From Mercurialis annua (taxonomy: Eukaryota > Streptophyta > Magnoliopsida > Malpighiales > Euphorbiaceae): a stretch of DNA of 64,000 bases. Shown piece after piece: positions 50,592 through 59,860 of the stretch; position 1 is the stretch's first letter, and each line of letters starts with the position of its first letter. The notes beneath the pieces are model-generated. The model did not search any database. It was not told the DNA's origin and saw nothing but the letters and a program-made list of their open reading frames with translations. The stretch covers positions 8,806,501 to 8,870,500 of the forward strand of contig NC_065576.1 of NCBI RefSeq assembly GCF_937616625.2. The letters run 5' to 3'. A program made the translations under genes and the position numbers.

Positions 50592-50683
50592 GTGGGAAAT
50601 TTGCTCAGCAGACAGAGCTTAGTGGGGAGAGTATAAACATCACCTACAGGCTTGATGGAACTCACCTAGCTGTTGGGAACAGG
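50592..50683 (+). pseudogene. Captured exon resembling THO3/TEX1 (WD-repeat protein)
   Basis: A 92-bp block with acceptor TTTTCTGCAG and donor GTATGC. It reads, with a preceding split Ser codon, GKFAQQTELSGESINITY and then DGTHLAVGNR. This fits the THO complex subunit 3 of plants, where QQ-ELSGE-INITY--DGTH-AVGNR occurs in the WD40 propeller (from memory). THO3 acts in mRNA export. Only this exon is seen; the flanks look like intron and CACTA sequence. It lies inside the CACTA element, upstream of its transposase and in the same orientation, so gene-fragment capture is the best reading. Confidence 0.7.
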
Positions 50684-51100
50684 GTATGCTCAATTTTGGG
50701 ACAAATCTCGGACTCTCCTCTCTTTTTCTTGGTCTGTTTTGGTTCTAGCGTTTTTCTAATCTGCTCCCTGCTTCTAGGTAAGTTCTTTATTCCTCATTCT
50801 TTTTATGTTAATTTTTAGCGTGTTTAATGTGTCATACTTCTAAATAATCTGAATTATATCTTTGTAGCTTTATATATGGTTTGTTTAATCAAATTATCAT
50901 GAAATTTCTTATCTGCATTCTCCAATTTGAAAACAACTGAATAACAGCTTCATGTTACTTTGTCCAATAATCTTTGTTATAACCTTAATGACAGAACGAC
51001 TATTTGTCTGCTTACCATTTTCATTTCAAATAAGATTCTTAATTTATTATTTCATTCATATTTTTTTTCAAATTGCTAGATTTACATTGGAAATCTTAAA

Positions 51101-52786
51101 ATGGACAAAACTTGGATGGTTAAGTCATGGAATAGTGATGAATATAAAGTCGGAGTTGAACAATTTCTTCAATTTGCATTTTGTAATGCATCTCATGATG
51201 GGAAGATATTATGTCCATGTAGATGTTGCGTGAATCGCTATCTACAAACTAAGGAAGAAACTAGAGTGCATTTAAGGTGTGATGGGTTTTTACCGGGGTA
51301 TACTAAATGGATTTGTCATGGAGAATCCTCTAATAATGCTTCAACATCATCCACTTTTCCGGAAAGTACTAGTTCACGAGGATTAGAATATGTCCAAGCG
51401 CAACCAAATCTACGAAAGCCTGATGACATAGTAGGGTTATTGCGTGATGCTATAGGTGTGGTTAGGCAAGTGAATGATAACATAGCATTAGATGTTGATG
51501 AGGAGGTGGATTCCGAAAATGTAGGGATAGACATAGAACAACCAGGAGTATCCACCACAGGGGTGTCTAGTGAATTTCAGAAGCTACTAGACGATGTTGA
51601 CAAAGAAGTATATCCAGGGTGTAAGACATTTTCTAAATTGTCTTGCATTTTACATATATACCACATGAAATATCTTAATGGATGGACGGAGAAATCCGTT
51701 AGTATGCTCTTGGAGTTTCTACTTGATTTGCTTCCAGAGGGTGCCTTACTGCCTAAAACTTATTATGAGTCTAAGAAGATTATTACAACATTAGGTCTTG
51801 ATTATAAAAAGATCGATGCTTGTGAAAATGACTGTATGTTGTTTTGGGGTGAGAAATCAAGTGATGAAGTTTGCAGTAAATGTGGCACATCAAGATGGGT
51901 AGTTAATAAGAACGAGCAAGTGAATTCCAATGATAATTCAGTGAATAAGCCTGTTGCTAAGAGAAAGAAGCCCGTCAAAGTTTTGCGTTACTTTCCATTA
52001 ATACCAAGGCTGCAAAGATTGTTTATTTCAAAGAAGACTTCGACTGACATGAGGTGGCATGCTGTGGGTCGCATAAAAGATGGGATGCTCAGACATCCTG
52101 CAGATGGGGAAGCTTGGAGAGCATTTGATGCCCAATTTCCAAATTTCTCGTCCGATCCACGAAATGTTAGATTTGGTCTTTCTAGTGACGGGTTCAATCC
52201 TTTCAGAACAATGAGTACTAATTATAGTACTTGGCCTGTCATGTTGATTCCATATAACATGTCACCCTGGATTTGCATGAAGCAATCATCTTTTATTTTA
52301 TCAATGATCATCCCAGGGAAAAAGGGTCCTGGAAATGACATTGATGTCTACTTGCAACCTCTGATCGAAGAGCTGAAACTGTTATGGGAAGGTGTAGAAA
52401 CCTACGACGCTTTTGGGGGTGAAACTTTTAACTTAAGAGGTGCATTAATGTGGACTATTAATGACTTCCCTGCTTATGCTTATTTATCAGGCTGGAGTAC
52501 TAAAGGGAGGTTTGCTTGTCCATGTTGTGCTGAATTCACAAATTCAAGATGGTTATATAAGGGTGGAAAACATTGCTATATGGGTCATCGCCGGTGGTTA
52601 CCACATGATCATTCATTTCGCTTCAAGGAACATCTTTTTGATGGAACCCAAGAATTAGGCATGGCACCTGTACGAGCTACAAGTGGTGATGTTTTAAACC
52701 AATTAGATGATCTTCAATTTGGTTTAGAGCAATTAGGAAAGCAGTCCAAATCTAAGAAAGGGAAAAGAAAAAAGCAAACTCCTTGA
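51101..52786 (+). CDS. TNPD-like CACTA transposase, C-terminally shortened
   Basis: 561 residues. The N-terminus (MDKTWMVKSWNSDEYKVGVE to LRCDGFLPGYTKWICHGE) is the transposase-associated domain with its Cys motif PCRCCVN. A Cys-rich segment follows at about 245-265 (CENDC...CSKCGTSRW). The tnp2-type transposase part begins near 290, with DMRWHAVGR, VRFGLSSDGFNPF, LIEELKLLWEGVETYDA and FACPCCAEFT. A normal TNPD continues for several hundred residues after the LFDGTQEL region. This one ends soon after, in a Lys-rich tail (KSKKGKRKKQTP). The later catalytic part is absent, so it should not transpose DNA alone. An acceptor-like TTGCTAG at 51079 suggests an upstream non-coding exon. Confidence 0.9.
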   Translation: MDKTWMVKSWNSDEYKVGVEQFLQFAFCNASHDGKILCPCRCCVNRYLQTKEETRVHLRCDGFLPGYTKWICHGESSNNASTSSTFPESTSSRGLEYVQAQPNLRKPDDIVGLLRDAIGVVRQVNDNIALDVDEEVDSENVGIDIEQPGVSTTGVSSEFQKLLDDVDKEVYPGCKTFSKLSCILHIYHMKYLNGWTEKSVSMLLEFLLDLLPEGALLPKTYYESKKIITTLGLDYKKIDACENDCMLFWGEKSSDEVCSKCGTSRWVVNKNEQVNSNDNSVNKPVAKRKKPVKVLRYFPLIPRLQRLFISKKTSTDMRWHAVGRIKDGMLRHPADGEAWRAFDAQFPNFSSDPRNVRFGLSSDGFNPFRTMSTNYSTWPVMLIPYNMSPWICMKQSSFILSMIIPGKKGPGNDIDVYLQPLIEELKLLWEGVETYDAFGGETFNLRGALMWTINDFPAYAYLSGWSTKGRFACPCCAEFTNSRWLYKGGKHCYMGHRRWLPHDHSFRFKEHLFDGTQELGMAPVRATSGDVLNQLDDLQFGLEQLGKQSKSKKGKRKKQTP

Positions 52787-52810
52787 ACTGAATATTATTT
52801 GATGCGATAG

Positions 52811-54641
52811 GAGAAATTCTTGATTCCTCCCGAGACAAAAAGTTGGGTTCTTGAATCAGTCGGTAAAAAATGGAGGGATTACAAATCTGATCTGAAGTTA
52901 CAGTATTACAGCCGAGATAAACCTAAGGAACAAGTCAAAACAAATGTTCCGAAAGGGGTTGAAATAACTCAATGGCGTATTTTGGTCAATGGATGGTACA
53001 CTGAGAGAAGTCAGGTTTGTATTTAGCCATATGTTATGTGATTGTTTATTATAAATGATAATTTGTATAACTGATTTATTTTTTTTGTAGAAATTGAGCC
53101 AGATAAATACTGCCAATGCAAATAAGAAGAAAAACAAGCAAACTACTGGAAGAAAAAGTTATGCAAGACTTAGAAAAGAAATGGTAATTATGTATTTACA
53201 CCGATGAAATTTTAATTTAATTCTCTAACAAATTTTTTGTATTTTTAGGAAATACAAAGTGGAGTGGCCCCTGATCGACTTACTTTTTTTGAAACGACCC
53301 ATAGAAAGAAGGATGGCACATATGTTGATGACAATAGCAAAGAGCTTATGGTACGTACTTCTTTCTATTACTGCGTTATTTTTGAAATTAGTCTGTTATT
53401 TCAAATGATATGTTGATGACAATAGCAAATGATATGGGTCTGATTAGTCTGATTTAGGTGGCCAAAAGTAAGTAAGAACAGACAAAAGTAAGTAGGAACA
53501 GACAAAATGAATCTTAGTTAGTAAAACAGGTTCTTGTTTTCTCATAATGATCAAGAACTGGTGTTTGAATCTTGATCAAGATACTCTCATGAAGAGCAGT
53601 CTTATATTCTGTATAAAAATGGAGTTTCAGAGCGATTTATAAATATACAGATTTTTTCTTTTTCTCATTTGATTTTCAGATTTATTTTTTATATCATTTT
53701 CTCTATTGGTAAAAGACTAACTATTGAGTTGTTTTTGTTGCAAATATATTAGGAGAAAGCTAAGACTCTTCAAGCAGAACGTAGTGAAGGTTCTAGCACG
53801 AATCTAGCACAAATAAATGAAGAAATCTTTCAAGAACTAACGGGTCCGGAGCATCATGGGAGAGTACGTGGTATGGGTTCTGGAATCACTCCTACAAGGT
53901 ATTTTGGATCGACTAGGTATAATATTGGAGAAAAATGGCGCAATACTACAAACTCAAGTGAATCGGAAGAGGTTAAAGATCTCAAGGAACAAGTCAAAAA
54001 TATGTCCAAAACCGTGGAGGCTTTATCTGCATTTATCAAAAGGCAATTTCCGGAACAACAATGGATGCCTACAGCTCAGGTATTATTTACATATTACATA
54101 TATACTTTAAGTGGTTTAGCAGAATTTGAATGGTTTCTGACATGACATGTTTAGAGAACTGAGAATCAGCTAGATCCCTCTCATTTGTCCTCTCTTTTTG
54201 TATCTTTTTCCTTTCTCATTTATGAACTGAAAATAAATCTATTGTTGATGCATAATTTTTGAGAACTGAGAATCAGTAGGTATTTGCTTCTTGTCTTTGC
54301 ATTATGAATTATTGTGCAGCATCTATGATAATATGTTGTCAAATTTTGCAATTGCAGTTTGAAATTCTGCAGTTCTGTGAGTGATCTTGTGATAATATGT
54401 TGTCAAATGTTGCGTGATAATAATGACTGCTATATAATGAAAACATCAGATTATACTTTTGTAGTTCTCTAGTTTCTTTGATTACACTAGCTGTTCGTCC
54501 TATCAGTTAAGAAATAATTTGTGCTTTTATCCGATATTGTATGTTTGAAATACTGTGCATATTAATTTTTTGATAGAATTTATGATTTTGATTAGTATAT
54601 ATTTTATTTGATATTTGTAGGACGGTCATTCTTCAAGTTAG
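52811..54641 (+). CDS. TNPA-like CACTA protein exons (Transposase_24 type)
   Basis: Five blocks join in frame: 52811-53014, 53091-53183, 53249-53350, 53753-54079 and 54621-54641 (TAG). They give 248 residues. They encode IPPETKSWVLESVGKKWRDY, then QWRILVNGW, TTGRKSYARLRKEM, FFETTHRKKDGTYVDDNS and a C-terminal likely coiled coil (EEVKDLKEQVKNMSKTVEAL). This is the usual layout of the second CACTA protein, which binds subterminal repeats in En/Spm (family knowledge). The first block begins at an acceptor (GCGATAG) only 24 bp after the TNPD-like stop. The true 5' exon and start codon are missing, probably removed with the end of TNPD in one deletion. Alternatively it is reached by splicing from an upstream exon. 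Confidence 0.7.
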
Positions 54642-54949
54642 TTGGCAACTTCTCCTTTCATTTCAGGGGCATCATACCATTACCAAGCATTGTGCTTTCT
54701 TTTACAAGATTGATTTTGAAGTGCACTGATTACAATGTTGAGAATCATTTTTGGAATTTTGGTTATTAGTTTTAATGAAAGACATATTAGTGGATTATTG
54801 TTTAGAATGATTTATGAAAATTTTGGTTATCAATTTCAATGAAAAGCATTTTAATCTATAAATATGTTTATTCAAGTAGTATATAATTGGTGTAATCAAA
54901 ATTATTGGTCATTTAAATAGAATTTATATATCAGAACAAAAAAACGTTT

Positions 54950-55286
54950 GGGGCAGTTGAAATATAACTATAAAAAAATGCTTTTGGGGCGGTTATAACC
55001 GCACCTAAATAAATGATATGTCAATATTAAAAAATGGTTTGGGGCGGTTCTAAAACCGCCCCTACACATGCAAGTAAATAGGGGCGATTAAAACCGCCCC
55101 TATAACCCGCCCCTATAATTTAAAGTTACCCCGGCAGTTGTTAAAACCGTCCCTGTTTTGTAGTGGCGCCCGGGAAAACGGCGTTTTAAGGGCGGCTCCC
55201 GAAACGGACCTATCACCTGTAGGGGCGGTTAAAACCGCCCCTACAAGCAAAAAATACCGCCCCCATAGAGCTGTTTTGTTGTAGTG
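54950..55286. repeat. CACTA right subterminal repeats
   Basis: A dense cluster of GGGGCGGTT and AACCGCCCC in both orientations before the right terminus, matching the shorter cluster at 36472-36550. An internal CTGTTTTGTAGTG near 55156 resembles the terminal inverted repeat itself, as if an earlier terminus or a nested short copy were present. These repeats are the expected binding sites for the TNPA-like protein. Confidence 0.85.
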
Positions 55287-55378
55287 TAAACCATATGGTT
55301 TCGCCTATTTTCCGTTTCAGCGTTTATGTTTCCGTGCTTTTACATGACAAGTTCATCAGCCTACTAAATGTGAAAATG

Positions 55379-57491
55379 TCATAACTGATGAGAAAGAAGA
55401 GCTTTTTCATCATTATCATCCATCTCAACCTCTTTCAATTCCGAAATGTGCAGCGAGGAATGTTCTTCTCTCGGAATAGACGAATCTGCCTCGAGTTGTT
55501 GCATCTCCGACTCTATCAAGGCGTTCATTCTCGCCCGCTCTCGGTCTCTCGGATATGTGCAGTAAAGGAAAGAATAGATGGAACAACATATTGCCATCGG
55601 AACGCCGATTGCTGTATAAAGCGCCTTGGCAAGAGATGCAGCATTGTCTCTATCTGTTTCAACTTTCATAGTTTCTGATGAGGCTTTGGGAGTTTTATAA
55701 CCATAAACATGCTGAGCCAAAATTCCAACTATAGGAGGAGCAAATGAAGCCAGTACCGATTCCAATGATCGATCCAATGCGTAGATACTTGTTCGAGACT
55801 TTTCTGGAACTATTTCTGCAAATATTGGACTGTACATCACATTAGAAAAACATCAGAAATCTCAATTTCTTCAATTCGGGTACAATTGAAATGAAATACT
55901 TACTTGTTCGTTGCGGCACCATTCCAAGATATGCATAGTCCCATGATGAACAACACCAGACCATGCGAAACTGCTGAGGACGGATCATCAGGCAACACCA
56001 ACAACAGAATTGCAGCTAAAGGAATAGCCGAGCCAGAGCTAATCTGCGATAGGCTTATCCTGCCAGAATTCGGAAAGCGTTTAGCAAGAATGTCTCCCAT
56101 CATTCCTCCGAATAGGCCGCCAATAGAACTACCAATTTGAAAAAGAGTTAAGAGGAATGCAGTTTTCTCATGAGAGAAGCCAACAAGTTCTAACCACATT
56201 GCTGTAAATGACAAAGCAAACCAAGGAAATGATCCAGACACACCTTGAGCTATGAGTATTTGAAAAGATGGTATCTTTAAAATCATTTTCGCTTCTTTGA
56301 TCAAATCCTTCATTTCTGATACAAAAGACTGAAGGTTGGTTTGGTCCTTCGATCTTTTATCCGTATCAGAAAAACATGGATCGTTGGCGAATAGTCGAAC
56401 CAGAATACCAACTACTACACTTAGTAGTCCAACCAAATGGAAAGAAACTCTCCAGCCAGAGATACCCATGAATGATTTTGAAGCTATAAGAACAGAACAT
56501 AATCCTCCAAGAATCGACCCGAGATTGCTAGTTAGATGCAACCATCCAAATGCCGTACCACGATTGGTTTCATCGGTAGAATCAGCAACAAGAGACTGAA
56601 TTGCAGGAAGAACTATAGCTAGTCCAATCCCATTTAAACCTCTTGATACCGCCACCTAATTAACCGAATGCGATAGCATTGTCAGCGATACCTATACAGG
56701 AGATAGAACCCAAAAAATGAAAAACACTGCAGATTCTAGATGCAATTGTAACTATTTTTTGCTTTAATGATCATACAACAATCTATTAAAATTGTAAACT
56801 CATACATTTTAAATGCTTACTCATAAAAAAATATGCATTTTATATAGACAGAAAAGTAAATCTTTAACACTTGCTTTAAAACTTCTTAAAGCCAACCATC
56901 TTGCACGGAAACTTATCAAGTCCTACATTTCGTTTACGAAAAGACTTCAGAAATTCCGAAACTCTACATTTACGATCTGAAATAGGGATCCAATCCTTTA
57001 TGCAATTCAGACAAAGTGTTGTAAATCACTCCATAATTGGTCAAGCATGAATTAGCATATAAAGCAGTCAAATAAACCATAAAAATAACCCAAAAATGGT
57101 AAATTTTTAACAGCTTAGACATAAACTCCACAAGAATCTACAACCTGGGTATTGCAATAAATTTCATAACAAACAAAATGGACCAAAAAAACAAGAGAAA
57201 AACCTGCAAAAATGTAGAAGAAACAGCAACAAGAAAAGTGGCAGCAGCCCAGAGAAAAGCTCCAACAGCAATAACATGGGCTCGATTATGGTGGGAAGCG
57301 AGATAAGCAGCTAATGGGTAGCACAGAGTTTGAACAATGGATCTAAAGAGAGTTAGTGAACCAAGACCAGTTGGGTCAATATGTAAAGCAGCACCCACTT
57401 CGTTATAAACTCCTGGAAGTAATGATTCGTCAGCTTTTTCCATGATTCCTGCTAGATTTACTAGAACTAATGTCAGTGTTTCTTGTTTCAT
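55379..57491 (-). CDS. MFS transporter, UNE2/At1g78130-like
   Basis: Minus-strand exons 57491-57204, 56655-55904 and 55829-55379 join to 496 residues with canonical GT-AG splices (donors CAG|GTTTTT and CAA|GTAAGT). The protein starts MKQETLTLVLVNLAGIMEKA and shows about twelve hydrophobic segments. MFS signatures include ESLLPGVY, VSRGLNGIGLAIVLPAIQSL, RGTAFGWLHLTSNLGSILGG and GGLFGGMMGDILAKRFPNSG. The plant group with UNE2 shares PIFAEIVPEKSRTSIYALDR and the acidic C-terminal tail (from memory). The substrate is unknown; related proteins are called spinster-like. Length is normal and no defects are seen. The CACTA end lies 92 bp after its stop codon, so its 3' untranslated region may run into the transposon. 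Confidence 0.93.
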
Positions 57492-58319
57492 TTTGAAGAT
57501 CCTGTCTGTGTTGATTGTTTTAGTTCCGAGAACTGGGGAGGTTGTAAGTGACGTTGACTTGGATGGGGAATGGACTCTGTGTTTTTTAGGTTTTACGGGT
57601 GAGGTTTGGTGATTTGGCGATGGTTTAAATTTGAAGTCTTTGATTGGGTGACTATGGATTTTACTTTTGTTGTCTTAAATGTATTTATTAAAAAAAAATC
57701 TACCCAAGGTGCAAATTTGGTATAAATTTGTACTTTGATAGTAATGGTGTTCTCCAACGTTTTGATTTAAGCAATGGATAATTAGTATATTTACTAATTT
57801 TATGGGCAAATCAGTCTGAAGTTGGTGATTATAGTTGATTAATTATATTTTTAAAAATTAGCTTATAAGTTATGGAATAAATTGGCAATTTAAAAGGGCA
57901 ATTAGCTTAAAAGTTGAGAAAGCAAATTGAAAGAATGAAGTTAATTGACCATAACCACCAAATTTAAGACTTATTTTTTCATAAAATTAATTTATATTCT
58001 AATTGCCTAGTGTTTTCAAGTTGAGGGGAAAATTGTTATTTAAGTCTCGACGTTTTTATAAATCAAGTTACATATATTTTATAATAAAAAGTAACAATTT
58101 TATATTTCAATATGGTAAATATTCATTAATTTGTCGTAAAAATAAGGATTCATTGCAAAAATAATCATGAACTATCACAAACTTTTAAAACTAGCAAAAT
58201 CAGTTACCAAATTTAGTTTTACAAATCAGAAGTTTTTCACCAAAAAATAGCTTTCCGAATTCAGTTTCCAATATGGCAAATATTCATTAGTTTGTCGTAA
58301 TAATGTATCTCATTCTCTC
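57492..58319. other. 5' flank of the MFS gene and spacer
   Basis: Includes the likely promoter and leader of the MFS gene on the minus strand; no clear TATA box is seen. A short direct repeat (ATATGG-AAATATTCATTA) occurs near 58110 and 58271. No other gene. Confidence 0.35.
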
Positions 58320-58640
58320 GCCAAGAATACCATACATCGACGCAACATTTCACCGAGTTTCTCCGCTTTTTATTCATAGACTAACTGATTTCTTGAGAAC
58401 CAAATTTATCATTAAACATAATAAAGAGGGTGACAACATCCTTTTTAGGTATAACTGGCTGAACAATAGAGCCTAATTGAGTTTTAGAATCATCCACATA
58501 CTTCACTCAGTGCCCGAGTGGAGAAGATATCCACAACCCTTGAACCCAAGCACACTTCATAAGGACATGTATTAGAGATTGTTTTTCTTATCTCAACACC
58601 TTAAACAAAATAAGTTGCACAAAACACATTTATGTCAAAG
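58320..58640 (-). pseudogene. LINE zf-RVT remnant
   Basis: On the minus strand, with frame slips, CLRCWDKKNNL is followed by SVLGFKGCGYLLHSG and a later LNQLGS-like stretch. This resembles the CxxC...HxxxxC zinc motif and the W-SPLG block of plant LINE zf-RVT domains. Several stops show that it is dead. The evidence is moderate. Confidence 0.4.
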
Positions 58641-58764
58641 GACCTAGAACCACATAATGACAGTATGAAAAATCCGCCAAAAAAAATGTTTAACCTTAAA
58701 CATTATTACATATATATTTCATCTTCTACTCCTCTACACACGTAGCTTCTTCTCATTGGAGTAT

Positions 58765-58927
58765 TGCTGAATATCATGAATTGACGAGTTAGAGTTAGTT
58801 AGCTGTAGTCTGTTAGTATGAGTTGTACATGTTTAGCTTGTGTGTTAAGCTTCCAAATGTAACTAGTATAAATACTAGCTTAGTACTTCATAATTCTTTT
58901 TAATGAGAATCCGAGTTTATTAACTCA
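58765..58927 (+). repeat. 5' LTR of a Copia retrotransposon (start approximate)
   Basis: The end AACTCA is followed after 3 bp by the tRNA-Met primer site. A TATA box (AGTATAAATA) lies near 58865. The left end is placed at TGCTGAATATC by the usual TG start. If correct, the LTR is only about 163 bp, as in short-LTR Copia lineages such as Ale. The partner LTR is outside the window. Confidence 0.7.
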
Positions 58928-58930
58928 ATA

Positions 58931-58942
58931 TGGTATCAGAGC
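58931..58942 (+). other. Copia primer binding site
   Basis: TGGTATCAGAGC is complementary to the 3' end of initiator tRNA-Met, the standard primer of plant Copia elements. Confidence 0.92.
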
Positions 58943-59860
58943 ATTTTTGTTCTTTTTCTCGGCAGTAACTGTCAATTTTCTCTTCTTTTCTCATCACTTT
59001 CTTAACTGCCAAACATATTCTTTCTCTCTATTCTTTTCATATTTCCGCAAATAAATTACAGATTCTTAATCTTCTCACATTTCTCTATCTTGCGATAGTA
59101 CAATCATAGATTTCAACAAGATTTGATAGATCAAAACCAGCATTTCAATGGCTGCTACTAACACAACTAATGTATGGAGATAGGAGGAGAGTCCTTCTAG
59201 TCCGTACTATGTTCATCCAAGTGAGAACACATCAATCTCCTTGGTTTCACCTATACTAATGGAACAAACTATCACTCTTGGTCAAGAGGCATGAAAATGG
59301 CATTAATTGCGAAGAATAAGAAATGTTTCATTGATGGAACATTTGCTGTACCAAGCAGAGACAACTCTATGTTTAATGTTTGGGAGAGATGCAACAATCT
59401 GGTATTATCATGGATTTACAACTCAGTGAGTCCGGCAATTCATAAAAGCATTGAATGGATTGACAGTGCCTTGGAAGCATGCCTTGATCTACAGTCTCGA
59501 TTTTCCGAAAGTGATGCTTATAGAATTTCTGATATTCGGGAAGAATTATATACTTTTAAACAGAACACATTATTTGTTGTTGAATTAATATTATACTCAC
59601 CTTATGGAACTATGGAATGGATTGTCAAATTTGAGACCCACTCCCCACTGCAAATGCAACCCACAGTGTCAATGTGGTGCATTGGTAACTATTTAAGATT
59701 ACATAGAATGTAATTATGTCATCAGATTCTTGAAGGGATCAAATGAGAACTTTATTACAATCAAGTCTCAGATCCTGATGATGGAACCTTTGCCTAAGAT
59801 TAACGGAGTTTTTTCAATGGCAATACAATATGAAAGACAGTTTGGTATTCCTGTTGCTAT

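Larger units (their letters stand above)
36450..55286 (+). mobile_element. CACTA (En/Spm) transposon, with nested Athila retrotransposon
   Basis: The left end CACTACAACAAAACAG is matched perfectly by CTGTTTTGTTGTAGTG at the right. TAA at 36447-36449 and 55287-55289 is the 3-bp duplication typical of CACTA elements. Subterminal GGGGCGGTT/AACCGCCCC repeats lie at both sides. Without the 12.3-kb Athila insert (38082-50360 including one duplication) the element is about 6.6 kb. It holds a possible captured host exon, a shortened TNPD-like gene and TNPA-like exons. The transposase lacks its later half, so the element is probably non-autonomous. 36600-38081 is leader or intron sequence with no readable exon. 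Confidence 0.95.
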
